Positions 1 through 9,598 of a stretch of DNA of 64,000 nt are shown here, piece after piece (the first letter of the stretch is position 1; each line of letters opens with the position of its first letter). The DNA comes from Asanoa ishikariensis. Its GTDB lineage: Bacteria; Actinomycetota; Actinomycetes; Mycobacteriales; Micromonosporaceae. Below the pieces are notes generated by a model, which ran no database searches, was not told the DNA's origin, and worked only from the letters and a program-made list of their open reading frames with translations. Made by a program: the position numbers and the translations under genes. The DNA lies in the NCBI RefSeq assembly GCF_900107455.1, contig NZ_FNQB01000002.1:930001-994000 (forward strand). Reading direction: 5' to 3'.

Positions 1-1
1 G

Positions 2-433
2 ACGCCCACGGTCTCGACCCTGTCCACCTCGTGGCGCGACACGGTCTCCGCGGACCGCAGCTTCGCCAAGGTCCGCTGGGATCGCTCGGTCGAGGTGCCG
101 GTGACGACCCTGGACGAAATGATCAAGGAGTACGGCGAGCCGGCCTTCTGCAAGATCGACGTGGAGGGCTTCGAGGCCGAGGTGCTGGCCGGGCTGTCCA
201 ACCCGGTGCGGGCGCTGAGCTTCGAATACCTGCCGATGGCGCACGACGCCGGGCTGGCGGTGCTCGGCCAGGTCGAGGCGCTGGGCGACTACGAGTACAA
301 CTACTCGCCGGTCGAGACCATGCGCTGGGCCCGCGAGTCGTGGATGAGCGCGGCGGAGCTCGTCGCCCTGTTCGGCGAGATCCGTCCGACGGGCCGTTCC
401 GGCGACGTGTACGCCCGCCTCCGCGCGTCGTGA
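2..433 (+). CDS. FkbM-family methyltransferase, C-terminal part (5' end outside window)
   Basis: The frame is open from base 2 to the TGA at 431-433, so only the last 143 or so residues are present. The text has the FkbM C-terminal pattern: VPVTTLDEM, then CKIDVEGFEAEVLAG, then a run ending in GDVYARLRAS. In this family the D-V-E-G strand lies at the end of the SAM-binding Rossmann fold and the LDE segment precedes it. FkbM proteins transfer methyl groups to sugar or polyketide hydroxyls; the substrate here cannot be told. The next gene starts inside the stop (GTGA), so the two are probably cotranscribed. An internal ATG at 95 is not a plausible start because family homology continues upstream of it. 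Confidence 0.85.
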   Translation, partial: TPTVSTLSTSWRDTVSADRSFAKVRWDRSVEVPVTTLDEMIKEYGEPAFCKIDVEGFEAEVLAGLSNPVRALSFEYLPMAHDAGLAVLGQVEALGDYEYNYSPVETMRWARESWMSAAELVALFGEIRPTGRSGDVYARLRAS

Positions 434-963
434 ACCGCGCCGTCATCCTGCTCACCGGCATCCAGGCGGCGGGCAAGTCGACGGTGGCCCAGGCGCTCGC
501 GGAGCGGCTGCCGCGCTCGGCGCACGTGCGCGGCGACGTGTTCCGCCGGATGGTCGTCAGCGGGCGGGCCGAGATGAGTCCGGTGCCGTCGGCAGAAGCG
601 CTCGCGCAGCTCCGCCTGCGATACCGGCTGGCCGCCCAGGTCAGCGACGCCTACTTCGAGGCGGGGCTGACGGTGGTCACCCAGGACGTCATCCTCGGAG
701 AGTCCCTGGGGGAGATGGTCGGCCTGATCAAGAGCCGTCCGCTGCTGGTGGTCGTGCTCGCGCCGCGGCCGGCCGCGATCGCCGAGCGAGAGGCCGGGCG
801 GGGCAAGGTCGCCTACGGGACCTTCGCGATCGAGCAGCTCGAACGGGTGCTGCGTGACGAGACGCCGCGGATCGGGTTGTGGCTGGACACGTCGGAGCAG
901 ACGGTCGCCGAGACGGTGGACGAGATCCTGGCCAGGGCGTGGACCGAAGCGATGGTGCCGTGA
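430..963 (+). CDS. Small AAA / phosphotransferase-like P-loop ATPase
   Basis: This 177-residue protein starts at GTG 430, overlapping the upstream stop by four bases. Residues 6-20 form a Walker A loop (LLTGIQAAGKST). An RGDVFRRM segment follows, like the lid or acceptor region of chloramphenicol-phosphotransferase-like and zeta-toxin-like kinases, then TVVTQDVILG in the Walker B position. The size and layout fit the AAA_33 or CPT-like family, which phosphorylates small molecules. Its target is unknown. Coupling to an FkbM methyltransferase hints at work on the same sugar or metabolite, but that is inference. A longer reading of the frame back to base 31 only overlaps the upstream gene and is rejected. 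Confidence 0.75.
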   Translation: MNRAVILLTGIQAAGKSTVAQALAERLPRSAHVRGDVFRRMVVSGRAEMSPVPSAEALAQLRLRYRLAAQVSDAYFEAGLTVVTQDVILGESLGEMVGLIKSRPLLVVVLAPRPAAIAEREAGRGKVAYGTFAIEQLERVLRDETPRIGLWLDTSEQTVAETVDEILARAWTEAMVP

Positions 964-1000
964 GGGTGCCCGCCGGCGCGCTCGGCAGGCAGCCCGCTGT

Positions 1001-1042
1001 CTAGCAGCCGCAGTCGCAGCCACATCCGCAGCATCCGCGCAT
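1001..1042 (-). CDS. 13-residue cysteine-rich mini-peptide, candidate metal-binding peptide
   Basis: Read on the minus strand, an ATG at 1042 opens a 14-codon frame closed by TAG at 1003-1001. It encodes MRGCCGCGCDCGC, with six cysteines in 13 residues. A very strong ribosome-binding site (AAAGGAGGTGA) lies eight bases upstream and overlaps the stop codon of the merR gene; the gap between that stop and this ATG is six bases. The arrangement predicts translation coupled to a metal-type MerR regulator. The Cys-Gly pattern looks like a minimal metallothionein-type thiolate cluster. What is seen is the frame, the Shine-Dalgarno site and the composition; metal binding is inferred. I know of no described family for it. 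Confidence 0.6.
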   Translation of the reverse strand: MRGCCGCGCDCGC

Positions 1043-1048
1043 CCTCGC

Positions 1049-1456
1049 TCACCTCCTTTCGGCGTCGGTCCCGGGCGGGCACCAGGTCCCCGGCTCGGGC
1101 GGCGGGCAGTCCGGCGACGGCAGCGCGTCGATCATCCGCACCATCTCGGCGCGCAGCGCGGCCAGCCGGGCCAGCTCCGCGTCGAGCTCGGCCAGGCGCC
1201 GCGTGAGCAGCTCCTCGGCCGGCTCGCACGGGCACACCCCGGTGTCCCGCACCGCCAGCAGCTCGCCGATGTCGCGCAGCCGCAACCCGAGCCGCTGCCC
1301 ACCCTGGATGAACCGCACCCGGTCCGCCGCGCTCTCGTCGTACGCCCGGTAGCCGGACGCCGTCCGCGGCGGCGGCCGCAGCAGCCCGACCCGCTCGTAG
1401 TACCGGACGGTGTCCGCGGAAACGCCCGCCACCTGCGCCAACTCGGCAACCCGCAT
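1049..1456 (-). CDS. MerR-family, heavy-metal-type transcriptional regulator
   Basis: The protein has 135 residues starting at ATG 1456. The N-terminus has the MerR winged-helix pattern (MRVAELAQVAGVSADTVRYYE, then VGLLRP...GYRAYD). A long dimerisation helix follows (RRLAELDAELARLAALRAEM). A CPC motif near residue 86 and two further cysteines in the C-terminal tail (PDCPPPEPGTWCPP) fit the metal-responsive branch of MerR proteins. Longer starts to 1633 would run through the operator and are rejected. A palindromic MerR operator lies 15 bp upstream, inside this gene's own promoter, so autoregulation is expected. A cysteine mini-peptide follows six bases after the stop, and a SCO6745-type gene diverges on the other strand. 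The metal cannot be named. Confidence 0.88.
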   Translation of the reverse strand: MRVAELAQVAGVSADTVRYYERVGLLRPPPRTASGYRAYDESAADRVRFIQGGQRLGLRLRDIGELLAVRDTGVCPCEPAEELLTRRLAELDAELARLAALRAEMVRMIDALPSPDCPPPEPGTWCPPGTDAERR

Positions 1457-1470
1457 GAGCACCACGCTAA

Positions 1471-1492
1471 ACCTTGGAGCACACTCCAAAGT
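1471..1492. promoter_or_regulatory. MerR operator in an elongated-spacer promoter
   Basis: The dyad ACCTTGGAG-CACA-CTCCAAAGT matches the classical MerR metal operator with one changed base. On the minus strand it sits between a TTGACT -35 and a TTTAGCGT -10, a spacer of 19-20 bp, as MerR activators need. The -10 lies only about seven bases before the merR ATG, so the transcript is probably leaderless or nearly so. The same dyad may also influence the divergent gene at 1536. Confidence 0.85.
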
Positions 1493-1535
1493 CAAGCGCT
1501 GGATCGATGGACATGCCGCCGGTACGGTCGGCGCC

Positions 1536-2375
1536 ATGGACTCGCTGCCGCGCACCATGTGGACGCTGTTCGAGCCGATCCACTCGGTCACGTACTTCAC
1601 GCCGCAGGCCAAGGAGGCGTTCGAGGCGGCCAACCTGCGCGGCTTCTGGCGCGGCTACTTCGCCGGCCGGGCGGCGCCGCTGGGTGCGGTCGACGCGGCC
1701 CCGGTCATCGCGCTGTTCTGGGGCTTCGCACCGGGCATGGTGACCCGGGCACTGCCCGACGTCTGGTCCCGGGCGACGCCCGCGGAGTCGCTGGCGGCCC
1801 GCCTGGCCGGTGCCCGCGCCTCGCTGGCGGCGCTGCTCGACGGCGTCGGCCCGGTCGACGAGGCCGCCGACCTGCTCCGCGAGGCGGCGTCCGCAGTGCC
1901 GACCGTGGGCCGCGTGCTGGGCGCCGCGAACGCCGCGTTGCCGTGGCCGGAGGACCCGATCGGGAGGCTTTGGCAGGCGGCCACGATCCTGCGCGAGCAC
2001 CGCGGCGACGGCCACGTCGCGGCGCTGCTGGTGGCCGGCCTGGACGGCCCGGAGACCGGCGTCTGGCGGGCCTCGATCGACCAGCGCCGCGACTATCTCC
2101 AGCCGGCCCGCGGCTGGTCGGACGACGACTGGATCGCGGCGGTCAAACGGCTCAGCGACCGCGGCTGGCTGGACGACTCCGGCGCGGCCACGCAGGTCGC
2201 CCTGGACGCCCGCGCCGAGATCGAGGCGACCACCGACCGGCTGGCCGCCGCGCCCTGGCAGCACCTGGGCGAGGCCGGCACCGCGCGCCTCCGCGAGGTG
2301 CTCCGCCCGTTGGCGGTCCGCGTCCGCGCGGCCCTGCCCGCGGAGACGCCGATCGGCCTGCCCGCCATCGTGTGA
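1536..2375 (+). CDS. SCO6745-family protein
   Basis: The protein has 279 residues, starting at ATG 1536 (MDSLPRTMWTLFEPIHSVTYF). The conserved opening (MWTLFEP.H..TYF..., then AFEAANLRGFWRGYFAGRAAPLG) and the ending around REVLRPLAVRVRAALP match the actinobacterial SCO6745 family, which some tools describe as having a winged-helix part. No catalytic motif is visible. The molecular role is unknown. It diverges from the merR gene with the MerR dyad in the shared 80-bp region, so metal-linked control is possible but not shown. The in-frame extension back to 1410 would overlap the operator and is not supported. Confidence 0.75.
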   Translation: MDSLPRTMWTLFEPIHSVTYFTPQAKEAFEAANLRGFWRGYFAGRAAPLGAVDAAPVIALFWGFAPGMVTRALPDVWSRATPAESLAARLAGARASLAALLDGVGPVDEAADLLREAASAVPTVGRVLGAANAALPWPEDPIGRLWQAATILREHRGDGHVAALLVAGLDGPETGVWRASIDQRRDYLQPARGWSDDDWIAAVKRLSDRGWLDDSGAATQVALDARAEIEATTDRLAAAPWQHLGEAGTARLREVLRPLAVRVRAALPAETPIGLPAIV

Positions 2376-2449
2376 GCCGCCAGACACGCCCGGTGGGCAT
2401 GAATCCGCCGGGCGTCAGGTTTCATGAATCGGGCACCGCGGAAGGTCGC

Positions 2450-2475
2450 GGAACCCGACGAGCCGTCCCGGGTAT
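2450..2475 (+). promoter_or_regulatory. Possible stress-type promoter for the membrane protein
   Basis: GGAACC at 2450-2455 and GGGTAT at 2470-2475 are 14 bp apart and stand 46 bp before the next ATG. GGGTAT resembles the -10 of general-stress sigma factors in actinobacteria; the -35 half is less typical. This is a weak call from the sequence alone. Confidence 0.25.
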
Positions 2476-2521
2476 GACGCCCGCCTCGACCCGCCTCATC
2501 GCAACAACAGAGGTGTCAGTC

Positions 2522-2932
2522 ATGAAACTCTCGTCTCGCTTCGCATTGGACATGGTTTACCTGACCGCGGGAGCGTTCCTGCTCGTCGCCGCGATGACGT
2601 TCACGTCCGGGACCGCCGGTTGGCTCGCCTTCGCGGTGGGCGCCGGGGTGACGCTGCTAGCCGGCCTCAGCGCCGTCCGGGCGACCCAGCGGGCCACCAG
2701 GATCGGCCACGGCATCGTGGCGGTGGCGGCGCTCTGGTCACTGGTCGCCGCGCTGACCTTCACGGGCGCCACCCAGACCTGGCTGGTCTTCGCGAACGCC
2801 GCCGGCCTGGCCCTGCTCGCCGTGGCCGACCTGGTCAGCCACGAGGTCACCACCGAGAGGGTGGTCCACGAGTTGGTCGTGCAGAACGCGCCGCACGACC
2901 AGACGGTGGCGGAGCCCTTGCGGGCCGCCTAA
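2522..2932 (+). CDS. Small four-helix membrane protein
   Basis: The protein has 136 residues. ATG 2522 has a good Shine-Dalgarno sequence (AGAGGTGTCAGTC) just before it, which decides this start over several in-frame upstream codons. Four hydrophobic segments at about residues 8-30, 35-52, 63-82 and 86-105 come as two similar pairs: M-TFTSGTAGWLAFAVGAGVTLL and A-LTFTGATQTWLVFANAAGLALL. This suggests an internal duplication like that of SPW-repeat membrane proteins. The tail is hydrophilic (HEVTTERVVHELVVQNAPHD). Function is unknown. The gene ends just before a strong terminator and appears to be a single transcription unit. Confidence 0.7.
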   Translation: MKLSSRFALDMVYLTAGAFLLVAAMTFTSGTAGWLAFAVGAGVTLLAGLSAVRATQRATRIGHGIVAVAALWSLVAALTFTGATQTWLVFANAAGLALLAVADLVSHEVTTERVVHELVVQNAPHDQTVAEPLRAA

Positions 2933-2945
2933 GTCAGAACCTGAG

Positions 2946-2986
2946 AACGCGAAGGTGGCGGGCCCAGTGCCCGCCACCTTCGCGTT
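2946..2986. terminator. Perfect 18-bp stem terminator
   Basis: AACGCGAAGGTGGCGGGC pairs with its exact complement across a five-base loop (CCAGT) and is followed by a T on the plus side. The symmetry suits termination from both directions, between the membrane protein gene (plus) and the GGDEF/EAL gene (minus). Confidence 0.85.
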
Positions 2987-3018
2987 TACGACGCGGAGCC
3001 GCGGACCGCGGCCGGGTT

Positions 3019-3066
3019 AGCAAGGGGCCCTTCCTATGCGGAAAGCGATAAGAAGGGTCCCTTGCT
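3019..3066. repeat. REP-like intergenic palindrome
   Basis: AGCAAGGGGCCCTTC at 3019-3033 and GAAGGGTCCCTTGCT at 3052-3066 are inverted repeats with one G-T mismatch around an 18-base centre. It lies directly after the stop of the minus-strand GGDEF/EAL gene. From memory, near-identical palindromes are scattered between genes in Micromonospora-type genomes, so this is probably a REP element that may also act as a terminator. Confidence 0.7.
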
Positions 3067-5133
3067 TCAGTTGTTCGGGGTGAGCGGGCGGTAGCGGCCC
3101 AGCCATTCGACTAGCTCGTCGGCCGGCATCGGGCGGGCGTAGAACCAGCCCTGCGCCACGTGGCAGCCGACCGAGCGGAGCAGGCGCCAGGTGCGCTCGT
3201 CCTCGACGCCCTCGGCGACCACCCGTAGGCCGAGCGCGCCGGCCAGGTCGATGACGGTGCGGACGATGGCATGGTCGTCGGCGTCGGTCGCCATGCCCAG
3301 CACGAACGAGCGGTCGACCTTGACCTCGGTCAACGGCAGCCGGCGCAGGTGCTGCATCGACGAGTAGCCGGTGCCGAAGTCGTCCAGGGCGATCGCCACG
3401 CCGAGCTTGGCCAGTTCCGAGATGGTCGCCAGCACGCGCCGCGGGTCGGCCATCAGGGCGCCCTCGGTGATCTCCAGTTGGAGCTGGTCGGGAGAGACCC
3501 CGAAGCGGGCCAGCCGTTCCCTGATCTGGTCGACGATCTCCAGGGTGTGCAGGTCGCGGATGCTGACGTTGACGGCCGCCCGCAGCGTCACACCGGCGGC
3601 CTGCCACTTGGCCAACTGCTCGACCACGTCGTCGACGACCCGGCGGGTGAGCAGGCGCATGACCGCGCTCTGCTCGGCCACTTTGATCAGCTCTTCGGGG
3701 TCGACCATGCCGCGCGTCGGGTGCCGCCAGCGCAGCAGCGCCTCGACGCCGACCACCTCGCCGGTCTGGATCTCGATCTGCGGCTGGTAGTACATCGTGA
3801 TCTCGCCGGCGGCCATGGTGGCCAGGTCCGGGTCGAGCGCGCGCCGCAGGTCGCCGAGCAGGCTCAGGCGCTCGGGCGTGTTGTGGTCGGACTCGGGCTT
3901 GTAGACGACGACCGTGTCGTTGCGGTGCTTGGCGTCGTACATGGCCACGTCGGCGTGCCGCATCAGCGTCGCGAAGTCGTCGCCGTGCTCCGGGAACAGC
4001 GCGATGCCGATCGAGCCGGCGACGTCGAGCGGCAGGCCGTCCAGCGCGACCGGCTCGGACAGCGCGGTCACGATGCGGTCGGCCAGCGCCCGGGCGCCGG
4101 CGGCGTCGGTCAACCGGGGCGTCAGGATGGCGAACTCGTCGCCGCCGAGCCGGGCGACGACGTCGTGCCGGTCGACCGCCTCGACCAGGCGGCCGCTCAC
4201 CTCGACCAGCAACTGGTCGCCGACCGCGTGGCCGAGCGCGTCGTTGACGTGCTTGAACCGGTCGATGTCGAGCAGCAGCAGGGCGAAGTGCCGGTCGGCC
4301 GCGCCAGCCGCGGCGCGGGCGCAGTGCAGGGTGGCCTGCTCGTGCACCTCCGCCAGCAGGGCCTTGCGGTTGGCCAGGCCGGTGAGCGGGTCGAGCCGGG
4401 CAAGCTGCTCCTGCTCGGACGACAGGCGCGACATCCGGTAGACCGCGAACAGCGGCACCAGCATCAGCGGGATCAACGCGACGCTGTGCGACGCCGGCCC
4501 GACCAGGATCGGAGCGAGCAGGAGCAGGGCGCCGATCGAGACGGACTCGAAGGCGACACCCTGGCGGAAGGTGGTCCACCAGTTGCCGCCGGAGTGCAGC
4601 CGAACCGCGATGGTCACTGTGCCGTACTTGACGACGAACCAGGCCACCGCCGCCAGTGTCACCGCGGCCACGTCGATCCAGGTTGGACCGGAGCCCTCTC
4701 CGAACGCCGTCTCGCCCAGGGCGTAGGTGACCGCCTCCGCCGCGCCCAGAGCCAGCGTGTACTGCGCGATGTTGAACACCGCGCGCCACACCGCGTGCCG
4801 CATCCGCCATGAGGACACCACGACCGCGGCCGCCTGCACCAGCACGGCGGGGCCGAGCCCCCACGCCAGCAGGATCGCGAACGTGAAGCAGATGGACGGG
4901 AAAACCGCGGAGCTCTGGCGGCGGCCGGGCGGCGTGAACGGCCGGTAGTCACAAAGGACAGCCAGCGCCGCCATCACCCAGAACGCGGCCGGCAGGTCAG
5001 GAAGCGTCTCGGTCAGCCGCGCGACCGGCATGGCGGCCACCAGCACGGCCGCGGCGATGACCGCACCGACGAACGTGTAGAACGACCGCGCCCGTTCGGC
5101 GGGAACGTAGTTACGACGCGCGGCAGCGTCCAT
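3067..5133 (-). CDS. Membrane-anchored GGDEF-EAL protein (cyclic di-GMP turnover)
   Basis: The protein has 688 residues from ATG 5133, chosen because GGAGG stands five bases upstream; an ATG at 5160 has no such site. About six hydrophobic segments fill residues 20-250. A GGDEF domain follows, with LDIDRFKHVND and an intact [10 protein letters not shown] near residue 330. Then comes an EAL domain with YYQPQIE, VEALLRWRH near residue 464, NVS, ITEG, LDDFGTGYSS, KVDRSF and AEGVED. Both domains keep their catalytic residues, so either synthesis or breakdown of cyclic di-GMP is possible. There is no recognisable sensor other than the membrane region. It stands alone, behind a REP palindrome and facing ligA. 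Confidence 0.93.
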   Translation of the reverse strand: MDAAARRNYVPAERARSFYTFVGAVIAAAVLVAAMPVARLTETLPDLPAAFWVMAALAVLCDYRPFTPPGRRQSSAVFPSICFTFAILLAWGLGPAVLVQAAAVVVSSWRMRHAVWRAVFNIAQYTLALGAAEAVTYALGETAFGEGSGPTWIDVAAVTLAAVAWFVVKYGTVTIAVRLHSGGNWWTTFRQGVAFESVSIGALLLLAPILVGPASHSVALIPLMLVPLFAVYRMSRLSSEQEQLARLDPLTGLANRKALLAEVHEQATLHCARAAAGAADRHFALLLLDIDRFKHVNDALGHAVGDQLLVEVSGRLVEAVDRHDVVARLGGDEFAILTPRLTDAAGARALADRIVTALSEPVALDGLPLDVAGSIGIALFPEHGDDFATLMRHADVAMYDAKHRNDTVVVYKPESDHNTPERLSLLGDLRRALDPDLATMAAGEITMYYQPQIEIQTGEVVGVEALLRWRHPTRGMVDPEELIKVAEQSAVMRLLTRRVVDDVVEQLAKWQAAGVTLRAAVNVSIRDLHTLEIVDQIRERLARFGVSPDQLQLEITEGALMADPRRVLATISELAKLGVAIALDDFGTGYSSMQHLRRLPLTEVKVDRSFVLGMATDADDHAIVRTVIDLAGALGLRVVAEGVEDERTWRLLRSVGCHVAQGWFYARPMPADELVEWLGRYRPLTPNN

Positions 5134-5206
5134 CCCCACCTCCCCGCTCGCCCCACACAATGCGCCCCCCGGCGCCGGCCACAGTGCACTAAAGATCCCA
5201 CCCTAT

Positions 5207-5224
5207 GGTTGCCATACGCCAACC
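5207..5224. promoter_or_regulatory. Imperfect 18-bp palindrome upstream of the GGDEF-EAL gene
   Basis: GGTTGCCATACGCCAACC has complementary ends (GGTTG and CAACC) and sits 74 bp before the GGDEF-EAL start, in a fairly AT-rich stretch after ligA. It may be an operator. No clear -35 and -10 pair was found around it. Confidence 0.25.
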
Positions 5225-5298
5225 GAGCGAAAGGGACAGAGTCGTAATTAAGTTGGTATAGACGGCAAGCGGGCAACTATGGGCCGATAGCCGTCAGC

Positions 5299-7431
<2,133 letters not shown>

Positions 7432-7488
7432 CTACCTCCGGGAGGACTAGGTCTACCCAGCAACCTAGCCGCCCCGTACGACAAAGTC

Positions 7489-7851
7489 TCAGACCTCGAA
7501 CACCAGACAGAACGGGTGCCCCGCCGGGTCCTCGAAGACCCGGAAGTCCGCCCCGTCACCGGGCAGCCGCTTCGCGCCCAGAGCGATGGCCTGCGACTCC
7601 GCCTGGTCGATGTCGTCGACCATCACGTCCAGGTGGAGCTGCTGCGGCCGCTCCGGGTCGGGCCAGCGCGGTTCGCGCAGGTCGGACGCGAGCTGGAAGG
7701 CGATCCGGACCCGGTCGTCCGAGATCACCACCCAGCCTTCGCGCTTGTGCGTGACGGGCATGCCGAGCAACTCGCTGTAGAACCCGGCCAGAGCGGACGG
7801 ATCCGGACAGTCGATCACGACGTTGTAGAGGCGGCCGATCATGCCCGACAT
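7489..7851 (-). CDS. VOC-superfamily (glyoxalase-like) protein
   Basis: This 120-residue, single-domain protein has the beta-alpha-beta-beta-beta pattern of the VOC fold: GRLYNVVIDCPDPSALAGFYSELLGMPV at the start, LHLDVMVDDIDQAE in the middle and FEDPAGHPFCLVFEV at the end. It matches the Glyoxalase_6 subgroup often found beside ligA in actinobacteria. Metal-ligand positions are only partly kept, so it may be a binding or resistance-type protein and not a true glyoxalase. An alternative start three codons later (ATG 7842) cannot be excluded. It lies between ligA and the MetE-like gene, on the same strand. Confidence 0.8.
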   Translation of the reverse strand: MSGMIGRLYNVVIDCPDPSALAGFYSELLGMPVTHKREGWVVISDDRVRIAFQLASDLREPRWPDPERPQQLHLDVMVDDIDQAESQAIALGAKRLPGDGADFRVFEDPAGHPFCLVFEV

Positions 7852-7872
7852 CTTTCCCTACCTGGCCGCCGG

Positions 7873-8871
7873 TTATTCCTCGACGAGCCGACGCCCGGCG
7901 TCCCGGCAGGCCGCGAGCACGTCCTTGGCGTAGGTCAGGGAGGCGCCCGCCAGCCCGCAGGTCGGCGTCACCACCACCTGCTGCGGCAGCAGCCGCGCAT
8001 CGAAGCCGAGGTGGTGCCAGACCGTGCGTACCCGGTCGACCAGGTCCTTGTGGCTCGGCGCGCGCGTGCCGCTGGTCGGCGCCACGCCGGCCAGCAGGCC
8101 CACGCCGGCGTCGATCGCCTCACCCAGCGGGTCGAGGGCCGTGACCAGCGAGAGGTCGATCGACAGGGCGCTGGCGCCCGCCGCGACGAGCAGCGAGATG
8201 GGCACGTCCGGCGCACAGCAGTGGAACACCGTCGGCGCGTCGACCCGGGACACGAGCTCGCGCAGCGCGTCGGTGGCCGTGGTGACCTCGACCGGCCGGT
8301 ACACGCTGAACCCGCTCTCGGTCGGGACGTGGCCGGCCAGCACCGTCGGCAGCGACGGCTCGTCGATCTGGAGCAGCACGGTCGCGCCGGGCAGCCGGCG
8401 CCGCACGTCCTCGACGTACCGCCGCAGCCCTTCCGCCAGCGACGCGGTCAGGTCGCGGACCGCGCCCGGGTCGCGCAGCAGGCGCCCACCGATCGGCAGG
8501 TCAACGCCGGCGGCCATCGTGTACGGCCCGGCCGCCTGCACCTTGACCACGCCGGTGTAGCCGTCACCCTGCTCGGTGAGCTGGTCGAGGTCGCGGTCCA
8601 GCAGGTCGAACGCGCGGCGCAGGTCGCGACCGGGCCGGGAGGCGATCCGCCAGCGCCCGGTATAGACCTCGACCGGCATGTCGACCAGGAACGCCGACGT
8701 CCGCCCGATGATGTCGGCACCGGCGCCCCGGTCCGGCAGTTCGGGGAGATGCGGCAGGTCAGGAAGCTCGCCCAGCACCACCCGCTGCGTCTCGGCGATG
8801 TCGGTGCCGGGCATCGAGCCGACACCCGTCGCGCTGCCGGCCGGCCACAACCATCGTTCCTGCTCATTCAC
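7873..8871 (-). CDS. Core-MetE-like methionine synthase homologue
   Basis: The protein has 332 residues from GTG 8871, which overlaps the end of the upstream gene by eight bases; the frame extended to 8922 would lie further inside that gene and is less likely. Only the C-terminal half of cobalamin-independent methionine synthase is represented. The zinc-ligand positions appear kept: HCC near residue 218 (VFHCCAP), the glutamate of IDEPS, and the cysteine of TPTCGLAGAS. Lacking the N-terminal folate domain, it corresponds to core-MetE proteins, which take the methyl group from a donor other than polyglutamyl folate. A similar gene neighbours ligA in mycobacteria (Rv3015c, from memory). The methyl donor is unknown here. 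Confidence 0.8.
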   Translation of the reverse strand: MNEQERWLWPAGSATGVGSMPGTDIAETQRVVLGELPDLPHLPELPDRGAGADIIGRTSAFLVDMPVEVYTGRWRIASRPGRDLRRAFDLLDRDLDQLTEQGDGYTGVVKVQAAGPYTMAAGVDLPIGGRLLRDPGAVRDLTASLAEGLRRYVEDVRRRLPGATVLLQIDEPSLPTVLAGHVPTESGFSVYRPVEVTTATDALRELVSRVDAPTVFHCCAPDVPISLLVAAGASALSIDLSLVTALDPLGEAIDAGVGLLAGVAPTSGTRAPSHKDLVDRVRTVWHHLGFDARLLPQQVVVTPTCGLAGASLTYAKDVLAACRDAGRRLVEE

Positions 8872-9598
8872 GAGGCAGGAGCCTACCGATGACCTGGGTA
8901 CGGGTAGCCGGGTGACCGTCACGCCAGAGCCACACCACGTCGCGCCCGAACGACTCGACCAGCAGCGCGAACGCGACCAGGAGGAGCACCACGTTGGCCC
9001 GGAACGGCAGCACGCCGGCAGTGGTCGTGATCAGCGCGATGCCCTGGGTCGCGGCCACCACCTTGCGCCAGTAGCGGGGCGGGAGCGTGCCGCGCATCCA
9101 GCGGGTCGACCAGATGCCGAGCAGGAACGCGTACCGCATGCCGCCGATCGCCAGCACCCACCAGCCGGCGGAACCGGCCACGTACAGGCTGAGCACGAGG
9201 AGCAGGAACGAGTCGGCTTCCATGTCGAACCGCGCGCCGAACGCCGACGTCGTGCCGGTGCGCCGGGCTACCTGCCCGTCGACGCCGTCGAGCAGCAGCG
9301 CGACGACCACCAGGCTGACGATCGCACCGACCGCCGGCGCGTGCTCGAGCGAGTCGACGACGAGCGCCGTGACCACCCCGATCAGGGTCGTCCGACCGGC
9401 CGTCACCCAGTCGGCTGGGCCGTACCCGTTGAGTCCGGATGATGACAGTCCGTGTTGGAGAAGGATCATCGTGACGAGTGCGAACGCGACGCCTGTGAAC
9501 CAGGCGACAGCGCCCATGCCGACCGCGGCCCCCACCGCAACAAGCACTGTGAGCTGGGCAAACATGCCGACCAGGGGGCCGGACCGAACCAGGCGCAT
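8864..9598 (-). CDS. CDP-alcohol phosphatidyltransferase family membrane protein
   Basis: The protein has 244 residues from ATG 9598 and about six transmembrane segments. The full signature of the family is present: DG-VDGQVAR, eight residues, G, three residues, D, three residues, D (DGQVARRTGTTSAFGARFDMEAD, four aspartates conserved). These enzymes join an alcohol phosphate to a CDP-linked lipid or polyol. The acceptor cannot be read from the sequence. It diverges over an 81-bp gap from the pterin/GCHII operon and overlaps the MetE-like gene behind it. The shared promoter region suggests it belongs functionally with the plus-strand operon, which also has a flippase-like protein and a membrane phosphotransferase. 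Confidence 0.88.
   Translation of the reverse strand: MRLVRSGPLVGMFAQLTVLVAVGAAVGMGAVAWFTGVAFALVTMILLQHGLSSSGLNGYGPADWVTAGRTTLIGVVTALVVDSLEHAPAVGAIVSLVVVALLLDGVDGQVARRTGTTSAFGARFDMEADSFLLLVLSLYVAGSAGWWVLAIGGMRYAFLLGIWSTRWMRGTLPPRYWRKVVAATQGIALITTTAGVLPFRANVVLLLVAFALLVESFGRDVVWLWRDGHPATRTQVIGRLLPRE

Noticed and set aside
854-2521. Long plus-strand frame reading through merR and the SCO6745-type gene
   Set aside because: It is a high-GC shadow frame without family features; only its last part from ATG 2522 is a gene, as shown by the ribosome site and the membrane segments.
3271-4812. 513-codon plus-strand frame opposite the GGDEF-EAL gene
   Set aside because: It is antisense to a gene with complete motifs and has no family features of its own.
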